Assembly (NCBI GenBank): GCA_002345145.1
Contig: DDVC01000207.1
Coordinates: forward strand, 1-37,089
DNA: 37,089 nt
Reading direction: 5' to 3'
DNA from: Bacteroidetes bacterium UBA2322
GTDB lineage: Bacteria; Bacteroidota; Bacteroidia; Chitinophagales; UBA2359
The notes under the pieces were generated by a model. The model saw only the letters and a program-made list of their open reading frames with translations. It was not told the origin of the DNA and searched no databases. Shown piece by piece: positions 18,189 through 25,286 of this stretch. Made by a program: the position numbers and the translations under genes. The number at the start of each line of letters is the position of its first letter. The first letter of the stretch is position 1.

Positions 18189-18415
18189 CAATGCCACCCA
18201 AAAAGACAGGTTACTTACGGCTGTCCCGTTTTGGTTGCCCCTTTTGGGCAGAGCCCATTTGTTCTGTCCTACACACTATTTTTCTGAAAAAAAACAGGCA
18301 TTATCACCCTAAAAATGCACCCCAAAACCTTGAAAAACGGACAATATAAACTCCCCCCTTCTTTGAGGGGGACGGAGGTGGAGAACAAATCGGCTCTGCC
18401 TTTTGGGTGGCATTG
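18189..18415. repeat. Nested inverted-repeat element between GT5-like and DUF4270 genes
   Basis: Outer arms CAATGCCACCCAAAA (18189-18203) and its exact complement (18401-18415) pair over 15 bp. Inner arms at 18247-18265 and 18382-18400 pair over 18 of 19 bp and begin GGCAGAGCC. On the right the two arms abut; on the left they are separated by 43 bases, which hold a small GACAG/CTGTC hairpin (18205-18209 with 18221-18225). The central loop contains a C-run/G-run hairpin at 18353-18371. The layout is that of a branched structured RNA or a decayed inverted-repeat element. It ends 36 bases before the DUF4270 ATG. Confidence 0.65.
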
Positions 18416-18451
18416 ATGGTTTTTGTGCATTTTTTTTACCCTTATCACTAC

Positions 18452-19786
18452 ATGAAAAAACGCTTTGCCTCTTTCATAATTTGCCTGATGGTTTTGGCTG
18501 CCGGCTGTACCGAAACTACGGATATTGGCAGTAATTTAATTAATGAATCAGACTTTCCGGATACGCAGGTTTTTGATACCATTACCATGCAGGTAAACAC
18601 CATAAGAGTGGATAGTATCCAAACTGCACCCCCGCTTACCGGTATTCCCTACATGCTTGGCAAACTAAACGACCCCGTTACCGGCAGCACTGCTATGGGC
18701 ATTTTTACCCAGTTTGTACTGCCTACTAATAACATTAACTTAGGCGACTCTCTCAGACTCGATTCTATTGTGCTTACCCTGCGTTATGGCAGCCAAACTG
18801 TTTATGGGCAAAAAGACCTTCCGGTTTCGCTTACAGTGTATGAACTTACGCAGGAAATGTTGCCCGGAATTACTTACTACTCAAATAAAAGTTTTGCCTA
18901 CAACCCCAACCCGATAGGGTATAAAAACAACTTCTTTTTTAGCCCTACCGATAGCGTAAAACTGTTTAACAAAAAACTCAAAGATGTAACTGGAAATGAC
19001 TCATTGGTGTACATAACAACCGAACCGCACCTGCGTATAAGGTTAGCCAACGAATTGGGCAACCGGCTGCTGTCGCAATCGGGTACTTTTACCTTTACCG
19101 ATAAAAACAGTTTTCAACAGTTTTTTAAAGGTGTTTACATCAGCGCTTCTACGAATGGAAATGCGGTGGCATTTTTTGATTTGCTTGCAGCCCGCTCACG
19201 CATGTCGGTGTATTTTAGCAGGGGAACTTTAGCCCCTAACTTGGTAATTGATTTTCCTATTGGCACGCTATCGGCAACTAATAACTATTTTGTACACGAC
19301 TACGCCGGTTCTTCGGTGGCTGATGTGATTGCTGCCCCTTCGCCAAACTCCCAAACAACCGCTTACGTAAAGGGCGCTGCCGGATTAGGGTTTAGTCTTA
19401 GGTTTCCGTATTTTGATGCCTTTAAAGATTATGCCATCAATAAAGCCGAGTTAGAATTTACCGCCCTGCCCAATACTTTTGAATTATACAAACTGCCCTC
19501 TTCGCTAAATTTGGTTTCGTATGATACCATCAATGAGCAAATTACCAGGTTAATCACCTCTACTAATGTTCAGGAAACCGACGGACCGAATGGCGAAAAG
19601 CTAAACCGCTATAAATTGGTTTTTAGCTTTTATGCACAGCAAAAACTGAACGGCTTAGTGCCCGATGCCATTGAAAAAGTACTGGTTGACCTGCAACGCA
19701 CAAATCCGAATATAGCCGTTATAGGCGGACCGGAACACCCTGATTACCCGATGAAGTTCAGAATTTACGGCACTAAACTACAGTAA
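18452..19786 (+). CDS. DUF4270 family lipoprotein
   Basis: The 444-residue product begins with a lipoprotein signal peptide ending LMVLAAGC, with the lipidated Cys at position 19. It continues as a beta-rich extracytoplasmic protein of the DUF4270 family, typical of Bacteroidota. Landmarks are TDIGSNLI just after the Cys, DTITMQVNTIRVDS, a TSxPPLTG-like segment (TAPPLTGIPYMLG) and LDSIVLTLRYG. The function is unknown; the conserved position next to the GT5-like gene and panC/panD hints at an envelope role. I chose ATG 18452 over the in-frame ATG at 18407 because the longer form would start inside the inverted-repeat arm and place polar residues before the signal peptide. The convergent M1 peptidase gene ends 12 bases after its stop. 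Confidence 0.85.
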   Translation: MKKRFASFIICLMVLAAGCTETTDIGSNLINESDFPDTQVFDTITMQVNTIRVDSIQTAPPLTGIPYMLGKLNDPVTGSTAMGIFTQFVLPTNNINLGDSLRLDSIVLTLRYGSQTVYGQKDLPVSLTVYELTQEMLPGITYYSNKSFAYNPNPIGYKNNFFFSPTDSVKLFNKKLKDVTGNDSLVYITTEPHLRIRLANELGNRLLSQSGTFTFTDKNSFQQFFKGVYISASTNGNAVAFFDLLAARSRMSVYFSRGTLAPNLVIDFPIGTLSATNNYFVHDYAGSSVADVIAAPSPNSQTTAYVKGAAGLGFSLRFPYFDAFKDYAINKAELEFTALPNTFELYKLPSSLNLVSYDTINEQITRLITSTNVQETDGPNGEKLNRYKLVFSFYAQQKLNGLVPDAIEKVLVDLQRTNPNIAVIGGPEHPDYPMKFRIYGTKLQ

Positions 19787-19798
19787 GGAGTAGGCAAT

Positions 19799-22300
19799 TT
19801 ACCGCTTACCTGTTATGTGCATTTGCTGCTCGCCTAATTTAGCGCCGGTTTGGGGGTGGGTAAGTTGTAAAATATAGTTACCTGTAACTAAGTTATCGGT
19901 ATTTATAAAGGTGGCGGCAGTATGTGGCGCTATGTTAGTTTGCAACACCGGTTTACCCTCCATATTGATGAGTTGCAACTGTAAACTATAGGCAACCGGT
20001 TTGGTTAGCGCTATGGTAACTCCGCCCGATGCAGGGTTGGGAAAGGCAACAAATGCCTTATCCCTAATAGTTTCAGCCAACAGTTGGTTGGGCAAACCCA
20101 CTGTAATACAATCGGGCAAAAAGGTAGTAAGAGTATCTGTTCGGGCGGGGTCAATAATGCCCAGTGCATATTCGCCAAATTGAAGATTGTTTACCCTTAT
20201 TGAGCCTCGTTTATCGGTATTGCTCGCACCCGGCAATAAGGTAGCGCCCGATACAATTTGCCAATCAGCGCCTGAGTTGGGGCGAAATAACATACGCAAA
20301 TTGTTTTCAGCCACACTAATTAAATTGTTATCCAAATATCCGCCGTTGGTGCTGGCAGCGCCATTGTAGGTAAACTCTGCCGAAGCATTAAAAATGCCGT
20401 TAGCAAACCCATCTACTGTCCAGTATCGGTTGGGGTGTAAAATGATGTTTGTTATCGGGGTTTCTAACCTATCGGGCATAACCATATTATTGGTTACCCG
20501 CACAAAAGCCGGAGCAGTAAGCGCAGCAACGTTCAGGCTAACGCCGGCATCAGCAAAATCGGCAACACCTATATTTTCCAAAATTTCATACCGGTCTATG
20601 GTGGCATCGCAGAGTTTTTCTTCTAAATCAACAAGGGTAAGAACCGGATAAAACGGAAGGGTGAAGGTTTGGGCAGCACACGAACCGGTAACAGGTATGG
20701 TGTACGTGTGTGGGTTTAACTCAAAATCTAAAAAGGTAATTTGGAGCGGAACCTGCCTAAAAAAATCGGGAGCATTGTATAAACGCTGCCTTATGTAAAC
20801 AGTAGATTGATAGTTTCCTTGTTCATCAACAGCCACTGTGGTAGAATCGACCGAAAAATGGGTGAACCCGGGATTAAATACCCAATCATTAAAAAAGTAA
20901 GACAAATCTATACCCGAACAGTTGCTGAGGTAATCGCTCATTTGGTAACTGTTCAGGTTTCTGAAAGCAAAATCGGTTAAGAGGTTTTGGGTGCAATGAA
21001 AAAACAGCGAGTCGCCCATATAACCCCTAAGCGTATGCGCCACGCTTGCTCCTTTGCTGTAAACATGGCTGCCATAGGTAGCCTCAAACGGCACGCCCGA
21101 TACCGGTAAAAAAGCGCCGTCTCTGATGTGGGCATACAGCAATACATCGCGGTGGTTGGTGCGAATATCGGTTTTGTAGCGTTCTTTTCCGTAAACGTAC
21201 TCTGAAAAGAGGCTTTCGTTAAAACTTGCCCAGCCTTCGTTTATCCACATATCGGAGGCGGTTTGGCAGGTTACTAAGTTGCCCCACCAGTTATGTGCCA
21301 ATTCATGAGCCATAAGCGATTCCCACTGCAAGTTGCCATTTACCGCAAAAAGTGGATAGGCTATATTGGTGGCGTGTTCCATAGCGCCGCCGTTAAAAGG
21401 CACTACCACAAACCCAACTCGGCTAAACTGAAGTGGTCCCCAAGCATGCTCAAAAGCGCTGATGGCGTTGGGTAAATGAATAAATGAGTTTTTAAGATTT
21501 ACAGTATCGGAGGCTCTTGCACCTAATTCTACCGGTATTTGGCGCTCCTGCCCGGTATGCTGATAGGCAACAGTGGCATAATCGCTCACGGCTACCGATG
21601 CCAAATAGGTAGGAATGGTTTGGGAGAGTTCCCAGTGCCAGGTGCGCGTGCCATCGGGGTTATTGGTAACGCTTTGCAACATGCCGCCACAAAAAGCCTT
21701 GTGGTTGGCAGCAGTAGTTATGTTAAAAGAATAGGTAGAACGCTCTACAAAGTTATCTACGCACGGAAACCAAGCTCTGCCAAAATTGGGCGGATCTACG
21801 CCTATGCCTACGCCCATATTGTAGGCATAGGTGGCGGTAAAATAAAATCCGCCAAATGTGGCGGTAGGCGGCGTGCCACTGTAAAATACTTTTACTGATA
21901 GGGTATCATTGGTGGTAACCGGCTGCGGCAGACTGATGCGCAACAGCGGCGAGGTGTAGGTATAGGTGGTGGGCAGCTCATTTATGGTAACGTTGCTTAC
22001 CGCCATATTCTGAAGGTCTAACAAGGCTTCGGTTATGCCCGATATTTTAGGTTTAAACGTTACTACAGTATAACCGCTGATAGTTTGCGAAGCAAAATTG
22101 GCTATGGTAAGGTGTATATCGTAATGCAGCACATCTAAGGTATCGCTTCGGCTGTTGGCTGCTTTCATGCGGAAGGTTTCGCCATTTTTAAAGCAAGGCG
22201 CTCCCTGTGCCGACCGGCTGCACCGATGTTCATGTTTTGCCGATTGTGCATAAGTCAAAGAAACCTGTACGAATAACAGTAAAAATATAACCGTGCGCAT
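19799..22300 (-). CDS. Secreted M1 family metallopeptidase with T9SS type A sorting tail
   Basis: This 833-residue zinc aminopeptidase-like protein has a signal peptide (TVIFLLLFVQVSLTYAQ). The N-terminal beta domain carries LDVLHYDIHLTI. The exopeptidase motif appears as GGAMEH near residue 300 (GAMEN in classical members; the MEH form occurs in other Bacteroidota). The zinc site is HELAHNWWGN at residues 332-341 with the third ligand Glu355 (WINEGW), exactly HExxH-x18-E. After the catalytic region come extra beta domains and a C-terminal T9SS type A tail (VAFPNPASGGVTIAL to MHITGKR, about the last 75 residues). It should be secreted or surface-attached through SprA and degrade peptides outside the cell. 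Substrate range is not predictable. Confidence 0.92.
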   Translation of the reverse strand: MRTVIFLLLFVQVSLTYAQSAKHEHRCSRSAQGAPCFKNGETFRMKAANSRSDTLDVLHYDIHLTIANFASQTISGYTVVTFKPKISGITEALLDLQNMAVSNVTINELPTTYTYTSPLLRISLPQPVTTNDTLSVKVFYSGTPPTATFGGFYFTATYAYNMGVGIGVDPPNFGRAWFPCVDNFVERSTYSFNITTAANHKAFCGGMLQSVTNNPDGTRTWHWELSQTIPTYLASVAVSDYATVAYQHTGQERQIPVELGARASDTVNLKNSFIHLPNAISAFEHAWGPLQFSRVGFVVVPFNGGAMEHATNIAYPLFAVNGNLQWESLMAHELAHNWWGNLVTCQTASDMWINEGWASFNESLFSEYVYGKERYKTDIRTNHRDVLLYAHIRDGAFLPVSGVPFEATYGSHVYSKGASVAHTLRGYMGDSLFFHCTQNLLTDFAFRNLNSYQMSDYLSNCSGIDLSYFFNDWVFNPGFTHFSVDSTTVAVDEQGNYQSTVYIRQRLYNAPDFFRQVPLQITFLDFELNPHTYTIPVTGSCAAQTFTLPFYPVLTLVDLEEKLCDATIDRYEILENIGVADFADAGVSLNVAALTAPAFVRVTNNMVMPDRLETPITNIILHPNRYWTVDGFANGIFNASAEFTYNGAASTNGGYLDNNLISVAENNLRMLFRPNSGADWQIVSGATLLPGASNTDKRGSIRVNNLQFGEYALGIIDPARTDTLTTFLPDCITVGLPNQLLAETIRDKAFVAFPNPASGGVTIALTKPVAYSLQLQLINMEGKPVLQTNIAPHTAATFINTDNLVTGNYILQLTHPQTGAKLGEQQMHITGKR

Positions 22301-22473
22301 AAGTCATTTTTTATTGGTAAAGATACGCAAAAATAAGCAGCCTTACCTACTCTTGCGGTAAACAAACGGTAAAAACTACTTAACAAGAGCAGCATTGAAC
22401 GAGTAGCATTAAGTATCAAAAATAAATTTGACCCTACATAAATAACAGCAGATAACCAGTTAAAGCAAAATTT

Positions 22474-22497
22474 AGCCCCCAATTTAGGTTGGGGGCT
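22474..22497 (-). terminator. Bidirectional-looking terminator hairpin
   Basis: AGCCCCCAA (22474-22482) pairs perfectly with TTGGGGGCT (22489-22497) across a 6-base loop. On the minus strand AAATTTTGC follows; on the plus strand TTTAAATGTTT follows. It lies 64 bases past the hemerythrin-domain gene and would end the Rrf2-TDO-RIC-Hr transcript before the peptidase gene. Confidence 0.8.
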
Positions 22498-22560
22498 TTA
22501 AATGTTTATGTAATATATGCAATTTCACAACAGCTAAACAAATCTGACATACCGGCGTTT

Positions 22561-23025
22561 TCACACCCAGAAAGCATCTTCCCAATTATCGGGCTTAGGG
22601 TTTTCCAATAATTTCTCGTTATCGAGCCATTGCAACTGTTGAGGGGTGGCTTTTTCTTGTATTTTGTTAAACAAAACCCGCTCCTCAAACCGGATATGGT
22701 TATTTAACTCCGATTCAATCAGCGCAAGGGTATGAGCCGGGTTATCATCGGGTTGCTCAAATAAGTTTTTCAGCCTTTGGTGTTGGGCAAGAGCCTGAAT
22801 CACTAACTCGTCATTGGCAGGCAGGAGGGTAAAAACATGGTTTTCTTCTGCTTCAAAATGCGGCAGCAAATGTTCTTGCCAATACCATAGGGCATATTGT
22901 TTTATTCTTACGGGTTCAATGTTGCGTTTAAAACCTTCGCGAATTTTCCAGCACAGCAGCAATCCGCCATGGTGCTCTCTGCTCAATGGCTGCAATGCTT
23001 TATGGCGTTTTATGGGGTTAGGCAT
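22561..23025 (-). CDS. Hemerythrin HHE cation-binding domain protein
   Basis: The 154-residue product is a single four-helix hemerythrin-like domain, which binds a di-iron centre through His and Glu. Ligand-type residues appear in the expected order: SREHHGG near residue 16, LLPHFEAEENHVF near residue 54, AQHQRLK near residue 80 and NNHIRFEERVLF near residue 108. Related proteins bind O2 or NO or serve in iron-sulfur repair. Its start overlaps the end of the RIC gene by 8 bases, which implies translational coupling and a shared function with RIC. A strong terminator follows. The exact role (NO scavenging, oxygen sensing or iron delivery) cannot be read from the sequence. Confidence 0.87.
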   Translation of the reverse strand: MPNPIKRHKALQPLSREHHGGLLLCWKIREGFKRNIEPVRIKQYALWYWQEHLLPHFEAEENHVFTLLPANDELVIQALAQHQRLKNLFEQPDDNPAHTLALIESELNNHIRFEERVLFNKIQEKATPQQLQWLDNEKLLENPKPDNWEDAFWV

Positions 23026-23752
23026 GGCAAAGATGGTTTTCTAATTCGATGGCTTTGGGGAAAAGGACATTGTTTTCTAAGTGTATATGCCGGTGTAAGT
23101 CTTCTTCAAACTCCTTTAATAAGGCAAAAGTAACCCTAAAAGTATTGCAGGCATATTCGGGCGGGTTGTAATCGTTGGTTAGTTGGCTTATTTGCCTAAA
23201 CCGTTCACCTTCGTCGTTGTGTTCGTGGTGCATCATAGCAATAGGATTTTGCACCGACCCAAAGAAAGGCTCGACAAAATCAGAGCCGGTATCTATGGCA
23301 TTGGTCATAGTTCTGATGTAGGGAAAGAGCACGTTTTCCTCTTTCATCATGTGTTCGGTAAGATTGTGGGCGGTTTGCAGAAACAGTTCGCGTATAATAG
23401 GTAAGTTTGGGTGGGTTTCGGCATGCACACTTGCCACTTTGGTGAGGTAGGGAATAATTTCCTGAATTTTGGCTCTTACATATCGGTGATGCTTTTTTTC
23501 TATGTAGTCTATCAGTAAATCGGGCGGCCATGAATTGAAGTTTGCATTATCAACATTGGCAGCCGAAGTTTGGAATACATTGGTCAGTTCTTTAATGAGG
23601 AGCGGGGCATCAATTCCAGTTTTGTTACAAACTTCTGCTATGGTGCGGTTGCCTTTGCAACAAAAATCAATCTTAAAAGCCTTAAAAACGGCGGCGGTGC
23701 GGTAGTCTTGTGCTACCAATTCGCCTACAACATGATTTTGTGTAATTTGCAT
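23018..23752 (-). CDS. ric: Iron-sulfur cluster repair di-iron protein RIC (ScdA/YtfE family)
   Basis: RIC proteins restore iron-sulfur clusters damaged by nitric oxide or peroxide. The 244-residue product has the N-terminal ScdA_N domain with the vicinal cysteines Cys31-Cys32 in KIDFCCKGNRTI. A C-terminal hemerythrin-like domain follows with its histidine/glutamate ligands: HHRYVRAK near residue 83, SVHAETH near residue 104, MMKEENVLF near residue 134, MMHEHNDEG near residue 174 and DLHRHIHLENNVLFP near residue 217. Length and domain order are standard. It starts 17 bases after the tryptophan dioxygenase stop and overlaps the next gene, so all three should share one mRNA. The upstream Rrf2 regulator with an Fe-S cysteine triad fits control by nitrosative stress. 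Confidence 0.94.
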   Translation of the reverse strand: MQITQNHVVGELVAQDYRTAAVFKAFKIDFCCKGNRTIAEVCNKTGIDAPLLIKELTNVFQTSAANVDNANFNSWPPDLLIDYIEKKHHRYVRAKIQEIIPYLTKVASVHAETHPNLPIIRELFLQTAHNLTEHMMKEENVLFPYIRTMTNAIDTGSDFVEPFFGSVQNPIAMMHHEHNDEGERFRQISQLTNDYNPPEYACNTFRVTFALLKEFEEDLHRHIHLENNVLFPKAIELENHLCHA

Positions 23753-23769
23753 ACGGGTAAAAAATTGGG

Positions 23770-24678
23770 TTATGAAATGTTGCCCCAGTTCTTAATTTCC
23801 ACGTCTGTCCAAGCCGAAGGGAAAAATTTGCGTTGCTGAAACTGAGGGTGTAGGTATTTTTTCCACTCGCTGCCGCCGGTAGCGGCTTGGTTTTCACCTT
23901 TGCTATCGAGGTAGTGGCGGGCGGTTTGCAGGTGTACTAATGGCCAGCGCACATTATATAAGTGGTCGAACTGACGCAGGGTTTGCAGCAACTCGGCTGA
24001 GGGGTTGGTCATAGCCAGAATCTGTTCTTCAATGGTTATGCCTTTTACCCTATTGGCAAGAGCAATAAAAGAGGGCAGGTATTGCTGCTCAAACTGTAAA
24101 AGTGTATAAGTTTTTTTACCGGTTTTGCGGTCTAAACCGGCATCTTTCCAGTAAATATGTTCAAAATACTCTTCGGTAGTGGGTTGGTTGCTCAGCCGGG
24201 TTTTACCTTTTTCGTTCACCAAATTTTCTAATCGGGTGCAGTATATTTCTATGTACCTGAATTGAGCGCTCTGAAAACCGCTTGCCGGCGCTAAGGTTGT
24301 TCTGAAAGTATTATATGCTTCATAATCCATACCGTATTGCATTACATCAAAAGAGGTAATGAGCATATCGGTATAGCGGATTAATCGGGTTAGCTTATTT
24401 ATCCAAACCTGTTCGGGCTGATTTGTAAAAACGAGTTGCTTTATTTCGTGCAACATCATTTTTAATACCAATTCTGTTACCTGATGATACATGATAAAAA
24501 CGGTTTCATCGGCAAAGTTGGTTCGGGGTTTTTGGAGGGTTAATAGGGTATCCACTTCAATATAATCCCAATAATTGATGGGTTTGGCTTGCAGCAGTCC
24601 TTTCAGGTAGGTTTCGGGATTTTCGCCTAATTGGAGGTACTTTTCTGTTAAATCATTGAGAAGTTGCTTGTTTTCCAT
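23770..24678 (-). CDS. Tryptophan 2,3-dioxygenase family protein
   Basis: The 302-residue product belongs to the heme-dependent tryptophan 2,3-dioxygenases, which open the indole ring to N-formylkynurenine. The distal-His segment is FIMYHQVTELVLKMM (His65), the substrate segment APASGFQSAQFRYIE is at residues 130-144, the proximal heme His is likely His249 (RWPLVHLQTARHYL) and the ammonium-binding loop is TGGSEWKKYL near residue 267. The usual ELWFK after the distal His reads ELVLK here, so the pocket is divergent from classic enzymes. No other kynurenine-pathway gene is in the window. Instead it sits 67 bases downstream of an Rrf2/NsrR-like gene and 17 bases upstream of RIC, a setting that suggests co-regulation with NO or iron-sulfur stress genes. 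Confidence 0.87.
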   Translation of the reverse strand: MENKQLLNDLTEKYLQLGENPETYLKGLLQAKPINYWDYIEVDTLLTLQKPRTNFADETVFIMYHQVTELVLKMMLHEIKQLVFTNQPEQVWINKLTRLIRYTDMLITSFDVMQYGMDYEAYNTFRTTLAPASGFQSAQFRYIEIYCTRLENLVNEKGKTRLSNQPTTEEYFEHIYWKDAGLDRKTGKKTYTLLQFEQQYLPSFIALANRVKGITIEEQILAMTNPSAELLQTLRQFDHLYNVRWPLVHLQTARHYLDSKGENQAATGGSEWKKYLHPQFQQRKFFPSAWTDVEIKNWGNIS

Positions 24679-24745
24679 GTTGTAAATTGGTGCAAGAGGT
24701 AAATGGTGTAAGATGAAAGAATGGGTAAAACTGTCTGATGTGCTT

Positions 24746-25180
24746 TTACCTTATAAGGGTAAATTTTCCTGATAATTGCCCGGTTGCTAACTCGTATAAT
24801 GTGGTGGTTTCCAGTGTTTGGCGGAGTTGGTTTCTTATTTTTATCATTTTATCATGTACCGGACAGGGGTGCAGTTGGCTACATTCTGATAAACCCAAAA
24901 CGCACCCCTCGTATGAGGAGCTGCCATCTATTGCCAGTACAATTTCGCTCAACTTGATGGTGTGCATTTTTGCTGGGTCAATTTCAAAACCGCCATTAGG
25001 ACCGGTGTGCGACAATAAAATGCCATGTTTGGTTAATGCGCCCAATATCTTGCCGGTAAATGCTTCGGGCGAGCCGGTTTGCCTAACAATATCGGGTATC
25101 TTCACCCTTTTCTTTTCAAGGGTTTGCGCGGCTATGTATATCATGGCTTTTATGCCGTATTCACATGCTTTTGAAAACAT
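24746..25180 (-). CDS. Rrf2 family transcriptional regulator (NsrR/IscR-like)
   Basis: The 144-residue product has the Rrf2 winged helix (MFSKACEYGIKAMIYIA; recognition region SPEAFTGKILGALTKHGIL; wing GPNGGFEI). It carries the three cysteines that ligate an iron-sulfur cluster: Cys93, Cys100 and Cys106 (spacing C-x6-C-x5-C), the same place as in NsrR and IscR. Such regulators sense nitric oxide or cluster status. The gene leads a same-strand series with tryptophan dioxygenase, RIC and a hemerythrin protein. Its own promoter (25198-25228) is overlapped by a 22-bp imperfect palindrome (25219-25240), a natural candidate for autoregulation. NsrR-type NO sensing is my inference from the RIC neighbour; an IscR-like role is not excluded. 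Confidence 0.88.
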   Translation of the reverse strand: MFSKACEYGIKAMIYIAAQTLEKKRVKIPDIVRQTGSPEAFTGKILGALTKHGILLSHTGPNGGFEIDPAKMHTIKLSEIVLAIDGSSSYEGCVLGLSECSQLHPCPVHDKMIKIRNQLRQTLETTTLYELATGQLSGKFTLIR

Positions 25181-25197
25181 GGTTCAGTAGCTTTGCA

Positions 25198-25228
25198 CAA
25201 AGATAAGGCAATTTTTTATTTCCGACAA
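25198..25228 (-). promoter_or_regulatory. Bacteroidota promoter for the Rrf2-TDO-RIC-Hr operon
   Basis: On the minus strand TTG (25226-25228), 20 bases, then TATCTTTG (25198-25205) fits the phylum consensus. The regulator ATG is 17 bases past the -7 box. No equally good promoter is found in the 67 bases before the dioxygenase gene. Confidence 0.7.
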
Positions 25229-25240
25229 ATTTATCGGGAA
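25219..25240. promoter_or_regulatory. Palindromic candidate operator for the Rrf2 regulator
   Basis: A 22-bp imperfect palindrome centred between 25229 and 25230 has 9 of 11 base pairs matching; the core is GACAAATTTATC at 25224-25235. It covers the -33 element of the regulator's promoter, so a bound dimer would block RNA polymerase. The assignment to this Rrf2 protein is inference. Confidence 0.5.
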
Positions 25241-25286
25241 TTATTTTACAGGAAAGATTTGTATGGAGAAAATGTTTTTAGCCTAC

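Noticed and set aside
18407..18451. ATG 18407 as start of the DUF4270 lipoprotein
   Set aside because: It lies inside the inverted-repeat arm and would place 15 residues before a textbook lipoprotein signal peptide.
19799..22300. GAMEH instead of GAMEN as a sign of an inactive M1 peptidase
   Set aside because: All zinc ligands and the HELAH glutamate are intact, and the MEH form occurs in other members of the family.
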